A DNA stretch of 64,000 bases from Salipiger bermudensis (lineage in GTDB: Bacteria; Pseudomonadota; Alphaproteobacteria; Rhodobacterales; Rhodobacteraceae): the NCBI RefSeq assembly GCF_020171625.1, contig NZ_JAIUZY010000004.1, positions 1 to 64,000 of the forward strand. The letters run 5' to 3'. Positions 33,303 to 42,599 of this stretch are shown piece after piece. Both the position numbers and the translations under genes were made by a program. The notes beneath the pieces were generated by a model. That model searched no databases and was not told the origin of the DNA. It saw nothing but the letters and a program-made list of their open reading frames with translations. Every line of letters starts with the position of its first letter. Position 1 is the first letter of the stretch.

Positions 33303-35840
33303 TCAGTACAGGCCGCCCGAGGACAGCGTGCCGAAGCTCGCCTTCGGCCCGACGGTCGCCTTGCGCCCGGTCGAGGTGGTGACCTCGCGCGCCCGAGTGG
33401 TGCCGTCGGGCTGGATCAGGTCGAAATTGCCCGACATGGCCCAGCCACCGTCAAGCTGCACCCCGAAGAGCGGCTCCTGGCCCCGGCGGAAACATTCGGC
33501 CACCACGTTCGGGCCCGACGCGTTCGGCCCGAGACGGGCACCGGTGAACCGGTCGATATTGATGAACTCGCAGGCCTCGGGCACATCGAAGGCGCCGCCA
33601 CCGTATTTCTGCACCGCCTCGGTCATGAAGCGCTGGAACACCGGCCCGCACATCGAGGCCCCGTAGGCGCCGCGACCAAGCGGGCTCGGGTTGTCGTAGC
33701 CGATGTAGCAGCCGGCGACGATGTTCGAGGTGAAGCCGATGAACCACACGTCCTTGGCGTCGTTGGTGGTCCCGGTCTTGCCCGCGGTGGGCACGCCCAG
33801 ATCGACCACCCGCGCGGCAGTGCCGCGCTCGACCACGCCTTGCATCATCGAGGTCAGCTGGTAGGCGGTGACCGCGTCCATGACGCGCTCGCGGTTGTTG
33901 CGGATCGTCGGCCCGACACCCGGCGGCAGGCTGCCTTCGGCGCAATCGACGCAGACCCGTTCGTTGCCCTTGGCGCTTTCGTGGTTGTAGATCGTGCGGC
34001 CGTAGCGGTCCTGCACCCGGTCGACCAGCGTCGGCTCGACGCGTTCGCCGCCGTTGGCGAACATCGCGTAGGCCGAGATCATCTTGTAGAGCGTGGTCTC
34101 GTCCGCCCCCAGCGCGTTCGACAGGAAGCGGCCCATGTGGTCGTAGACGCCGAACTTCTCGGCGTAGCGGCCCACCGTGTCCATGCCGACCTCCTGCGCC
34201 AGACGGATGGTCATCAGGTTCCGCGACTGCTCGATCCCGGTGCGCAGCGGCGTCGGGCCGTAATAGGTGTTGGACGAGTTCTTCGGCCGCCACACGCCCT
34301 GCGGCGTGTCGATCTCGATCGGCGCGTCGATCACGATGGTCGAGGGCGCATACCCTGAGTCGAGCGCCGAGGCGTAGACGAAGGGCTTGAAGGACGAGCC
34401 CGGCTGGCGCTGCGCCTGGGTGGCCCGGTTGAACACCGAGGCCTGGTAGGAGAAGCCGCCCTGCATGGCGATCACGCGCCCGGTGTGCACGTCCATCGCC
34501 ATGAACGCGCCCTGCACCCGCGGCACCTGCCGCAGGCTCCAGCGGATGAAGCTGCCGTCGTGGTCAGCAGTCATCTCGCGCACATGCACCACGTCGCCGC
34601 GCTCGAAATTGTCGCGGAAGCTGCCGCGCAGCCACGAGATGTCGTCGCGCGGCACGGAATTGCCACGGGCGTCATCGGTGGGAACGCCCTCGATGCCGAG
34701 CTGCATGGCGCTGTCACCGACCTCAAGCACCACCGCAGGCAGCCACTCGTTCTCGAGCGTGATGTCGCGCGCCACCGACGTGTTGGCGAGCGCCTCGCGC
34801 CAGGCCTCTTCGGAGCCCAGCTGTTCTTCTGCGATGGTCTTGCCGGTGCCGCGCCAGCGGCCGAGGCTGCGGTCGTAGTTCTCGAGCGAGATGCGCAGCG
34901 ATTCCGCCGCCTTGGTCTGCATCTCGGGATCGAGCGTGGCCCGCACGCTGAAGCCGCCTGAAAAGAACTCGCCCTCGCCGAAATCGCGGGTCAGCTGGCG
35001 GCGGATCTCGTCGGTGAAATAGTCGCGCGGCGGCAGCGAGCGCTGGTAGGGCTCGAAATCGCCGTTCTGGACCGAGCGCAGCGGCTGGGCGCGCTCCTGC
35101 TCGTAGACCTCGTCCGAGAGATAGCCGTTGTCGTGCATCTCGCGGAGCACGTAGTCGCGGCGCTGCAGAAGACGCTCCTTGTTGCGCACCGGGTGATAGT
35201 CCGACGGCGCCTTCGGCATCGAGGCGAGAAACGCCGCTTCGTGCGGCGCAAGCTCCGACAGGGTCTTGTTGAAATAGGTCTGGGCGGCGGCGGTCACCCC
35301 GTAGGAGTTCTGACCGAGAAAGATCTCGTTGAGATAGAGCTCGAGGATCTTCTCCTTGCTCAGCGCCTGCTCGACGCGGGTGGCGAGGATGATCTCCTTG
35401 ATCTTGCGCTCGGCGCGACGGTCGCCATCGAGGAGGAAGTTCTTCATCACCTGCTGGGTGATCGTCGAGGCGCCGCGCACGTCGCGGCCGCGGGATTTGA
35501 CCGCGTCGATCACCGCCGCGGCGATGCCGCGCGGGTCATAGCCCTGGTGGGTGTAGAAGTTCTTGTCCTCGGCCGAGATGAACGCCTCTTTCACCAGGTC
35601 GGGGATCTGGTCCGCCGGGGTGAACAGGCGCCGCTCCTGCGCGAACTCGTCGATGATCCGACCTTCTTGGCTGTAGATCCGGCTGATCGTGGGCGGGGTG
35701 TATTGCGCCAGACTCTCGTGGCTGGGCAGGTCCTGGCCATAGATCCAGATCACCGCGCCCACGGTGAGCGCGAACATCATGATCCCCAGCGTGATGATGC
35801 TGAAGATTCCGCCGAAGAAGGAAAGAATGAACCGAGTCAC
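33303..35840 (-). CDS. mrcA: Penicillin-binding protein 1A (bifunctional)
   Basis: An 845-residue class A PBP that polymerises and cross-links peptidoglycan on the outer face of the inner membrane. One N-terminal membrane helix (about 10-34), then the GT51 glycosyltransferase with catalytic E91 in SAEDKNFYTHQGYD and STITQQVMKNFLL; an insert of roughly 120 residues with a small beta-rich domain (PBP-OB type); then the transpeptidase with SxxK at S482 (GSSFKPF), SRN, and KTG in AGKTGTTND. It lies 101 nt downstream of amiC and probably shares its transcript. Full-length and intact. Confidence 0.95.
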   Translation of the reverse strand: MTRFILSFFGGIFSIITLGIMMFALTVGAVIWIYGQDLPSHESLAQYTPPTISRIYSQEGRIIDEFAQERRLFTPADQIPDLVKEAFISAEDKNFYTHQGYDPRGIAAAVIDAVKSRGRDVRGASTITQQVMKNFLLDGDRRAERKIKEIILATRVEQALSKEKILELYLNEIFLGQNSYGVTAAAQTYFNKTLSELAPHEAAFLASMPKAPSDYHPVRNKERLLQRRDYVLREMHDNGYLSDEVYEQERAQPLRSVQNGDFEPYQRSLPPRDYFTDEIRRQLTRDFGEGEFFSGGFSVRATLDPEMQTKAAESLRISLENYDRSLGRWRGTGKTIAEEQLGSEEAWREALANTSVARDITLENEWLPAVVLEVGDSAMQLGIEGVPTDDARGNSVPRDDISWLRGSFRDNFERGDVVHVREMTADHDGSFIRWSLRQVPRVQGAFMAMDVHTGRVIAMQGGFSYQASVFNRATQAQRQPGSSFKPFVYASALDSGYAPSTIVIDAPIEIDTPQGVWRPKNSSNTYYGPTPLRTGIEQSRNLMTIRLAQEVGMDTVGRYAEKFGVYDHMGRFLSNALGADETTLYKMISAYAMFANGGERVEPTLVDRVQDRYGRTIYNHESAKGNERVCVDCAEGSLPPGVGPTIRNNRERVMDAVTAYQLTSMMQGVVERGTAARVVDLGVPTAGKTGTTNDAKDVWFIGFTSNIVAGCYIGYDNPSPLGRGAYGASMCGPVFQRFMTEAVQKYGGGAFDVPEACEFINIDRFTGARLGPNASGPNVVAECFRRGQEPLFGVQLDGGWAMSGNFDLIQPDGTTRAREVTTSTGRKATVGPKASFGTLSSGGLY

Positions 35841-35941
35841 TAAGGGCCGCCTCTGAAGATTGCCGTGTCCTTATACCCTGCACGGGCCGCGGTCAAAACA
35901 CACGCGGGTGTTCCGGCAGGGCCCTGCCGGGAGCGCCGGCG

Positions 35942-37144
35942 CTATTGCCGGCGCAGCCGGGCCAGCGCCGCGTCCTCGAGCGCCCAGGCCGCGATGCCGT
36001 CCCGGATCCCTGCCGCCATGCCGGCGCGCCAGAATTCGTCCTGCAGGTTGTCGAGATCGCGTGCGGTCGACAGGAATCCGACTTCGATCAGCACCGAGGG
36101 AATGTCGGCGGCCTTGAGCACCGAGAAGCCCGCACGGCGCAGCGGCCGCTTGTGTACCGTGCCCACCGCGTTGCGGATGCGATCGACGAGGTGCGTCGCC
36201 AGCGCCGTGCTGCGCGGGGCATTGTCGAGCCGGGCGAGATCGAGCAGCACGTCGGCGACGCGGTCATCGGCGCCAGAGAGGTCGAGCCCCGCGAGGATGT
36301 CGTCGCGGTCATGGCGCTCGGCCAGCGCCGCAGAGGCGGCGTCCGAGGCATCGTCCGACAGGGTGTAGACGGTGGCGCCATGGGCGATGCCCTCCTCGAT
36401 GGCGTCCGCGTGCAGAGATATGAATAGGTCGGCCCCCGCCTGATGCGCCAGCGCCACCCGCGCCTCGAGAGAGACGAAGACATCATCCTCGCGGGTCATC
36501 TCGACGGCATACCCGTCGCGCCGCAGCACATCACGCAATTCGCGCGCGAAGGTGAGCATCAGGTCGGCTTCGTTGTATCCGTCGCGCTGTGCGCCCGGAT
36601 CGATGCCGCCATGCCCGGGATCGAGCATGATGCGCAGCGGCGATGAAGGATCGCGCGGCGGCGCCGCGGTGGCGCGCGGCTCCGGCAGATCCCAGCGCCG
36701 ATCGCGCGGTTCGCCCGACGCGGATTCCATGGCCTCGGCGGTGGCCGGCTCGAGCCGCAGCGCCAGCCGGGCCTCCCCGGTGCTTTCGGTGACGTGCATC
36801 CCCGCCCGCTCGATCACCATCGGCTCGGACAGCTCGGCCACCAGACGCGACCAGCCCGAGCGGATGCGCCCGACGCGCAGCGTCGCGATGCTGTCGGACC
36901 GGCCGATGTCCTCGGGGTTCGCACCCTGCCAGTCAACCTCGCGGAAATCCACCACCAGCCGGGGCGGCTCGGTGAGTGTGAAGGCGCGCCAGGGCACGCC
37001 CTGGCTCAGGTCGAGCCTGAGCTCGGTGCCGCCACGTCGGTCCTCGAGCGTGCCACGCTCAAACAGCGCGCGCCCGCCAAGCTCCTGCGCGACTGCCGCG
37101 GAGCCCAGACAGAGCGCCGCCAGTAAAAGGAAGATCCTGCTCAT
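35942..37144 (-). CDS. amiC: N-acetylmuramoyl-L-alanine amidase, AmiC type
   Basis: A 400-residue periplasmic amidase that splits septal peptidoglycan. Signal peptide 1-19 (MSRIFLLLAALCLGSAAVAQ), an N-terminal AMIN domain that targets the septum (VVDFREVDW, SDSIATLRVGRIRSGWSRLVAELSE), and a C-terminal Amidase_3 zinc domain. Ligands are in IMLDPGHGGIDPGA, NEADLML, SLHADAIEEG, and catalytic glutamate in LIEVGFLS. A helix that in E. coli amidases blocks the site until EnvC/NlpD activation is likely near SDDASDAASAALAERH. Directly upstream of mrcA, giving a cell-wall unit. Confidence 0.92.
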   Translation of the reverse strand: MSRIFLLLAALCLGSAAVAQELGGRALFERGTLEDRRGGTELRLDLSQGVPWRAFTLTEPPRLVVDFREVDWQGANPEDIGRSDSIATLRVGRIRSGWSRLVAELSEPMVIERAGMHVTESTGEARLALRLEPATAEAMESASGEPRDRRWDLPEPRATAAPPRDPSSPLRIMLDPGHGGIDPGAQRDGYNEADLMLTFARELRDVLRRDGYAVEMTREDDVFVSLEARVALAHQAGADLFISLHADAIEEGIAHGATVYTLSDDASDAASAALAERHDRDDILAGLDLSGADDRVADVLLDLARLDNAPRSTALATHLVDRIRNAVGTVHKRPLRRAGFSVLKAADIPSVLIEVGFLSTARDLDNLQDEFWRAGMAAGIRDGIAAWALEDAALARLRRQ

Positions 37145-37214
37145 CCGCCATCGATCATGTTGTTTTGCGCCACGCTAACACGCCCGCGCCGGATTCGCAG
37201 CCCGCGCGAGAGCC

Positions 37215-37272
37215 AAGAATTTTCGTCCGAAAATTCTTACCGCCCAAGATTTCTAGGTCGAAAAATCTTGGG
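37215..37272. terminator. Two adjacent AT-rich hairpins between the amiC and aminotransferase genes
   Basis: AAGAATTTTC-GTCC-GAAAATTCTT at 37215-37238 and CCCAAGATTT / AAATCTTGGG at 37243-37272 are both perfect stems. They are unusually AT-rich for this genome and lie 2 nt after the aminotransferase stop on the minus strand, so the second stem comes first in that transcript. Probable double terminator, with no long T-tract. Confidence 0.6.
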
Positions 37273-37273
37273 C

Positions 37274-38419
37274 TTACCCACGGTTCTTCATAAACGCCTG
37301 AAGCCGCGACAGGCCCTCTTCGATATCCGCCGTGCTGCGCGCATAGGAAAACCGCAGCGTGGCGTGACCGCGCACGGGGTCGAAATCCAGCCCCGGCGTC
37401 ACCGCCACCCCCGCCGTCTCGAGGATCTCGGCCGCGAAGGCGCGGCTGTCCTCGGTCAGATGGCTGACATCGGCATAGACATAGAACGCCCCATCCGGCG
37501 GCGCGATGCGGTCGAAGCCCGCCTTGGGAAGGCCCTCGAGCATCAGGTCCCGGTTCCGGGCGTAGACCGCGAGGTTCTCCTGCAGCTCGTCGCCGCACTC
37601 CATCGCCGCCAGCGCCGCCACCTGCGCCGCGTGCGAGGGGCAGATGAACAGGTTCTGCGCCAGCCGCTCGACCTGCCGCACCATGCGCTCGGGCAGAACC
37701 AGCCAGCCGACACGCCAGCCGGTCATCGAGAAGTACTTCGAGAACGAGTTGATCACGCAGACATCGTCCGACAGCTCGAGCGCGGTGACCGCGCGCTTGT
37801 CGTACTCGATGCCGTGATAGATCTCGTCCGACAGAAACGCCGCGCCCTGAGCGTGGCAGGTCTCGATCATCGCGCCGAGTTCGGCGCGATCGAGCATCGT
37901 TCCGGTGGGGTTCGCAGGCGAGGCCATCATCAGGCCCTGATAGTCGACGCCCTTCAGATCCCCGGGCACGAGCTGGTAGCCGTTCGCAGGGCTGGCGGGC
38001 ACCTCCACCGGCACCAGGTCGAGCGCCTTGAGGATCTGCCGGTAGGACGGGTAGCCCGGCATCCCGAGCGCCACCCGGTCGCCGGCGTCGAACATCGCGG
38101 TGAAGGCAAGGATGAAGCCCCCCGACGAGCCGGGCGTGACGACCACGCGGGCCGGATCGAGATCGACGCCGTACCACTCGCCGTAGAGCCGCGCGATGCG
38201 CCGGCGCAGCGCCGGCAGACCGAGCGCCACGGTATAGCCCAGCGGATCGGAGGTCATGGTCTCGGCCAGCGTCGCGCGGGCCCGGGCGGGCGCCGGAGAC
38301 GAAGGCTGGCCCACCTCCATGTGAATGATGTGGCGCCCCGAATCCTCGGCGGCGCGCGCCGCTTCCATGACATCCATCACGATGAAGGGATCGACCGCGC
38401 CGCGGCTTGAGTTTCGCAT
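37274..38419 (-). CDS. Fold-type I PLP-dependent aminotransferase
   Basis: A 381-residue class I/II aminotransferase. The PLP lysine is in SFSKYFSMTGWRVGW, NPTG is present in ASPANPTGTMLD, the ring-stacking and phosphate contacts in SDEIYHGIEYD, and the C-terminal carboxylate arginine in TLRFSYARS. The family covers aspartate, alanine, aromatic amino acid and related aminotransferases; substrate cannot be fixed from the sequence. Start 38419 (MRNSSRGAVDPF) has GGGAGAG upstream and removes a low-quality extension. Divergent from the M48 protease gene, 56 nt away. Confidence 0.86.
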   Translation of the reverse strand: MRNSSRGAVDPFIVMDVMEAARAAEDSGRHIIHMEVGQPSSPAPARARATLAETMTSDPLGYTVALGLPALRRRIARLYGEWYGVDLDPARVVVTPGSSGGFILAFTAMFDAGDRVALGMPGYPSYRQILKALDLVPVEVPASPANGYQLVPGDLKGVDYQGLMMASPANPTGTMLDRAELGAMIETCHAQGAAFLSDEIYHGIEYDKRAVTALELSDDVCVINSFSKYFSMTGWRVGWLVLPERMVRQVERLAQNLFICPSHAAQVAALAAMECGDELQENLAVYARNRDLMLEGLPKAGFDRIAPPDGAFYVYADVSHLTEDSRAFAAEILETAGVAVTPGLDFDPVRGHATLRFSYARSTADIEEGLSRLQAFMKNRG

Positions 38420-38475
38420 CCTGCTCTCCCATGGTGGCTCGGGATCGGGAGTATTGAGGTTACCGGGGAGGGTCA

Positions 38476-39813
38476 ATGTCCGCCGCCGTTGCACGTCCGT
38501 TTGCCGCGCTGCTGCTGGTGGCCACCCTGCTCGTGGCCGCCCTGCCCGCGCGCGCCGTAACCCTGCTGCGCGACGCCGATATCGAGCACGCGCTGGCGAT
38601 GGTCGCAGCCCCGGTGCTGCGCGGCGCCGGGCTCAGCCCCTCTCAGGTCGAGGTGGTGCTGGTCAAGGATGACAGCCTCAACGCCTTCATCGTCGATCCC
38701 GGCACCATCTACATCCATTCCGGACTGGTTATGAAGCTCGAGACCTCCTCGCAGCTGCAGGCGGTGATCGCGCACGAGGCGGCGCATATCACCAACGGCC
38801 ACATCGTCCGCCGCCTTGGCAACATGCGCAACGCGCGTACCGCCACGGCGCTCGGCATGGCACTGGCGGCCGCCGCCGGGGCCAGCACCGGCAGCGGCGA
38901 TGCCGCCGCCGCGATCCTGCTGGGCTCGCAGGCCTCGGCGATGAACAATTTCATGTCCCACACCCGCGCCGAAGAAAGCGCCGCCGACATCAGCTCGATC
39001 CGCACCATGGTGAATGCCGGGCTCGACCCGCGCGGCGCCGTCGAGGTGCAGGAGCTGTTTCGCGGACAGGAGCTGCTCTCGGCCCCGCGACAGGATCCCT
39101 ATGTCCGCACCCACCCGCTGACCCGTGACAGGCTGCGGGCGCTGCAGGGGCTGGTCGCCGCCGCCGGCGCGCGCGCCGTGCCCGACCCCGAGACCGAGTA
39201 CTGGTTCGCCCGCGCCCGGGCCAAGCTCGCCGCCTTCCTGCGCGCACCGAACTGGACGCTGCGCCGGCTCGAGCGGATGCCGAGCAAGGACATCGCGCTG
39301 ATGGCCGAGGCGGTGGCCCAGCACCGGCAATCCGATCTGAAACGCGCGCTGCGCGCCATCGACGGCGCCATCGCGCTGCGCCCCAGCGATCCGTTCCTGC
39401 GCGATCTCAAGGGCCAGATCCTGCTCGAGAGCCGGCAGGCCGGACCGGCGGTGCAGGTCTATGCTCAGGCCCGCCAGCTCGCCCCGCGCAACGCCCAGAT
39501 CCTCGGCGGTCTCGGACGGGCACAGCTCGCCGCCGGGCAGTACGGCGCCGCGCTCGGCACGCTGGAAGAGGCCCGCGACCGCGACTGGCGCGATGGCCGG
39601 GTGCTGCGCGATCTCGCGGTGGCCTATGCCAAGACCGGCAACACCGGGATGGCCTCGGAGGTCACCGCGCAGCGCTACGCGCTTCAGGGCCGCCTGCACG
39701 ATGCCGGCATCCACGCCAACCGCGCGCTGGGGCTTCTGCCGCGCGGCTCCGCACCCTACCGCCGGGCGCAGGACATCGCCGACGCCGCCGCCCGGGCCGA
39801 AAAGAAACGCTGA
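38476..39813 (+). CDS. M48 family periplasmic metalloprotease with TPR repeats (BepA-like)
   Basis: A 445-residue exported protein with an N-terminal signal peptide ending near PARA. The zinc site is HEAAH (H100, E101, H104), with a third ligand in RAEESAADI; the C-terminal half is made of TPR-like helical repeats (SDLKRALRAIDGAIALRPSDP, LAPRNAQILGGLGRAQLAAG). This plan matches BepA, which degrades or matures outer-membrane assembly substrates such as LptD. It precedes a DsbA-like gene by 56 nt in the same direction, so the two may act together in envelope protein quality control. Confidence 0.88.
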   Translation: MSAAVARPFAALLLVATLLVAALPARAVTLLRDADIEHALAMVAAPVLRGAGLSPSQVEVVLVKDDSLNAFIVDPGTIYIHSGLVMKLETSSQLQAVIAHEAAHITNGHIVRRLGNMRNARTATALGMALAAAAGASTGSGDAAAAILLGSQASAMNNFMSHTRAEESAADISSIRTMVNAGLDPRGAVEVQELFRGQELLSAPRQDPYVRTHPLTRDRLRALQGLVAAAGARAVPDPETEYWFARARAKLAAFLRAPNWTLRRLERMPSKDIALMAEAVAQHRQSDLKRALRAIDGAIALRPSDPFLRDLKGQILLESRQAGPAVQVYAQARQLAPRNAQILGGLGRAQLAAGQYGAALGTLEEARDRDWRDGRVLRDLAVAYAKTGNTGMASEVTAQRYALQGRLHDAGIHANRALGLLPRGSAPYRRAQDIADAAARAEKKR

Positions 39814-39869
39814 CACCGGGCGAGGCGATCGATAGAGGTCCCTCGACGCACAAAAAGACAGGACTTGCC

Positions 39870-40643
39870 ATGCTGACCCGACTGACCCGCCCCGCCGCCG
39901 CGCTGACCCTCGCCGCCGGTCTCGCCGCCGCGCTGCCGGCGACGGCGCAGGATTTCGACATCTCCGACATGACCCCCGAGCAGCGCGAGGCCTTCGGCAC
40001 ACAGGTGCGCGACTACCTGCTCGAGAACCCGCAGGTGATCATGGAGGCGGTCAACGCGCTTGAGAACCGCCAGGCCGAGCAGCAGGCGGTGGCCGACCAG
40101 CAGATCGTGGCCGACAATGCCGACGCGCTGTTCCGCGACGGCTTTTCCTATGTCGGCGGCAATCCCGACGGTGACATCACCATCGTCGAGTTCTCGGACT
40201 ATCGCTGCGGCTATTGCCGCCGCGCCTTCCCCGAGGTCGAGGAGCTGATCGAAAGCGACGGCAACATCCGCTTCATCATGAAGGAGTTCCCGATCCTCGG
40301 CGAGGATTCCGTCACCTCCTCGCGCTTCGCCATCGCCACGCTGATGGAAGAGGGCGACGAGGCCTACAAGGCGGTGCATGACGCGCTGATCACCCTCGAG
40401 GGCGAGCCCTCCGAGCAGGTGCTGCGCCGCCTCGCCGACACGCTGGGCCTCGATGCCGAGGCGATCATCGCGCGGATGTCCGACGAGGAAGTGACCCGCC
40501 GCATCCAGGAGACCCGCGAGCTGGCGACCAGGCTGCAGATCAACGGCACGCCGAGCTTCGTCTTCGGCGACCAGATGCTGCGCGGCTACGTCCCGCTCGA
40601 CGGGATGCGTCAACTGGTCGAGCAGATCCGCTCCGAGGGCTAA
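39870..40643 (+). CDS. DsbA-family thiol oxidoreductase
   Basis: A 257-residue periplasmic thioredoxin-fold protein. Signal peptide to about residue 27 (cleavage after ATAQ), an N-terminal coiled-coil extension (about 35-85, EQREAFGTQVRDYLLENPQV) like that of ScsC and BdbD-type proteins that allows oligomerisation, then the active site CGYC (C113, C116) in FSDYRCGYCRRAFPE, and the cis-proline loop NGTPSF. It oxidises or isomerises disulfides; the extension suggests a trimeric isomerase, which is inference. Same strand as the M48 protease upstream. Confidence 0.87.
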   Translation: MLTRLTRPAAALTLAAGLAAALPATAQDFDISDMTPEQREAFGTQVRDYLLENPQVIMEAVNALENRQAEQQAVADQQIVADNADALFRDGFSYVGGNPDGDITIVEFSDYRCGYCRRAFPEVEELIESDGNIRFIMKEFPILGEDSVTSSRFAIATLMEEGDEAYKAVHDALITLEGEPSEQVLRRLADTLGLDAEAIIARMSDEEVTRRIQETRELATRLQINGTPSFVFGDQMLRGYVPLDGMRQLVEQIRSEG

Positions 40644-41453
40644 GCCCCACCGCGCCGCCCGCGCTTCCATGCCGGGCGGCGCCCCCACGGCCCGCGAGGC
40701 GCCTGCGCTCGCCGTTATGAGCGGAGGGATTGCCGTCTAACGTGATGAAGTTAAATGAATCTGATTTCGTTTCGCTCATGTAAATATGCAGTTCGCGTGC
40801 CTTGGCTCATCTGATTAGGTTCACTGAACCTCAAGCACCCCGTTCTGGCGCGGTGATTGCCCTCTCTGAGAGGACCGCGCCGCCCCCTCTCGAACCGCCC
40901 ATCCGTCAGCCCCCGGCGACTCGCCCGAGCCCCTCATCGGCGAGATCGCCGACGGTCTCTATGTGTGTTCGCGGAGGGCACTCGCCGGCGGGGCTGGTGC
41001 AGATCATCGAACGCACCCCGATGGCCCCGCGCGCTGAGACAGCGGCAGCGGCGACGCGCGAGACCACCGACGCGGTCAGCGCGGTGGCCAAACACTCTCT
41101 TGAGACCAACCGCCGTATCCCAGGCGCGCTTTCCCGTATCCTGAATCGTGGTGACCGCACCCAAAGGCTGTGCGGTGCGGGGGATTTGGGCTCGAAGCCA
41201 CCGCCCCTGCGCAGATCGATAGGCTGGAGGCGCTTGGCCTCACGCTCCACGATTCGGGCGGCGGGACTGGTTCTCGCTGGGGGAAAATCCCTTGCTTCGA
41301 GCCAACCGATGTGACGACACGCGCCTTTCAGAAAGGCCGCGATCCAGATGGCACGCCCATGCAAGGACCGCCGTTGCAGGCCTTGAGCAAAGGCACGTAT
41401 CGGTTGGACCTGGTGGGATCCGATCACCGATAAACGTCAATTTTCGAGAGACT
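40644..41453. other. 810-nt gene-poor region before tRNA-Gln, with hairpins
   Basis: The largest gap in the window. It starts with AT-rich sequence (about 40735-40800) and has the perfect palindrome AGGTTCA-C-TGAACCT (40817-40831) and a nested hairpin at 40847-40881 with outer arms GGCGCGGT / ACCGCGCC around CCTCTC-T-GAGAGG. Readings of up to 170 codons on both strands have shadow-like composition and no plausible starts. It could hold a small RNA or be a decayed gene; I cannot support either. Confidence 0.45.
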
Positions 41454-41528
41454 TGGCTGGGGTGGTAGGATTCGAACCTACGGTACACTGTACCAAAAAC
41501 AGCTGCCTTACCACTTGGCTACACCCCA
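41454..41528 (-). tRNA. tRNA-Gln (anticodon TTG)
   Basis: On the minus strand the 75-nt sequence folds as a cloverleaf: acceptor TGGGGTG / CACCCCA, D-arm GCC-AAGTGGTAA-GGC, anticodon stem GCTGT / ACAGT with loop TTTTGGT giving anticodon TTG (Gln, CAA codons), T-arm GTAGG-TTCGAAT-CCTAC, then a G discriminator and encoded CCA. No integrase or repeated tRNA end was seen beside it. Confidence 0.95.
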
Positions 41529-41636
41529 ACCGTGGCGGCGGTATTACTGTAGGTGTTCGGGGGACGCAAGACCTCCGAATGCAAAAAGTTCATCTCTTTT
41601 CGACTTACGTGAAGACAACCTTCCAGAGCTCGCGGT

Positions 41637-42599
41637 TCACGCAAACGCATGGCGGCTGCGGCCCTCGCGTTTGGCGGCGTAGAGCGCCGCGTCCGCCTGC
41701 GCCAGAAGCCCCGCGACACCGTCAGGCGATGGGCAGTCGGGATCGTGCAGGGAGATTCCGATGCTTGCCGAGACTTGGCAGGTGCCGCTCTCGATCGGAA
41801 CCGGCACCTCGATTCGTGCGATCAGCTGGCGCGCCAGATCCGACAACCGGTCGCGGTCGGTCAGACCCAGCGGCAGGATGACGAACTCGTCCCCGCCGAT
41901 CCGCGCCACGAGATCGTTCTTGCGCGTCAGGTCCAGCATCGTCCGCGCCACCACCTGCAGAACCCGGTCGCCGGCGGCATGGCCGCGGCTGTCGTTGACC
42001 TGCTTGAAATGATCGAGATCGAGATGCAGCACGGCGAACCGCTCGCCGCCGCGGATCAGCCGCTGCAGCAGGTGATCCAGAGCCCTGCGATTGCCCAGAC
42101 CGGTCAGGGGATCGGTGAAGGCGCGCTGCTCGGCGGCCTGCATCGCGCCCTGCAGGCGACGGTTGAGGGTGCGCGACGATTCCATCGCGGCGCTCTTGGC
42201 CTCGACCAGATAGAGCATGTCGATCGCAAGATCGGTGGCCGCGAAATCGCTGCTCGTGAGTGCATGGCGGCGCACCGCCTCGACCACGCCGATGCCGAAG
42301 GAGAGGTTGAGCACCGCCCCCCCGTGACCGTCGGGCATCGCCAGCCCCTTTAGGGCCAGCCCGGCACGACCGCGAAGGCGCAGCTGCAGCTTGCGCCCCG
42401 CGAGCGACAAAAGCTCCGGCACCGTGGAGACGGCGCGCGGGCGGTAGATCTCGACCAGCTGGGCAAAGGACGCGCCCTCCCCCTCTCCGGGGTCGAGAAC
42501 CTTGGCCAGCGTCGGACCAAGCGACACGACCTGCCCGTCCGGGCCGATTGCCATGTGCAGCGGCATCAGGGCCGCCATCGTCTCGGGCGGCAGGCTCAC
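41637..42599 (-). CDS. Diguanylate cyclase with HNOBA-type N-terminal domain
   Basis: A 320-residue protein that should make cyclic di-GMP. Residues 12-140 resemble the HNOB-associated domain (PLHMAIGPDGQVVSLGPTLA, IYRPRAVSTVPELLSLAGRK), then a short coiled coil and the GGDEF domain: GGDEF at 235-239 intact, metal-binding DLDHFKQVND, and the product-inhibition I-site RKND (RxxD, 226-229) five residues before it. GTG start overlaps the H-NOX-like gene stop (GTGA), so both are co-translated and probably interact. The cyclase looks catalytically competent, although its partner has lost the haem ligand. Confidence 0.87.
   Translation of the reverse strand: MSLPPETMAALMPLHMAIGPDGQVVSLGPTLAKVLDPGEGEGASFAQLVEIYRPRAVSTVPELLSLAGRKLQLRLRGRAGLALKGLAMPDGHGGAVLNLSFGIGVVEAVRRHALTSSDFAATDLAIDMLYLVEAKSAAMESSRTLNRRLQGAMQAAEQRAFTDPLTGLGNRRALDHLLQRLIRGGERFAVLHLDLDHFKQVNDSRGHAAGDRVLQVVARTMLDLTRKNDLVARIGGDEFVILPLGLTDRDRLSDLARQLIARIEVPVPIESGTCQVSASIGISLHDPDCPSPDGVAGLLAQADAALYAAKREGRSRHAFA

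Noticed and set aside
40802-41314. Plus-strand 170-codon frame near tRNA-Gln
   Set aside because: No ribosome-binding site, low-complexity translation, equal-length reading on the opposite strand; treated as non-coding.
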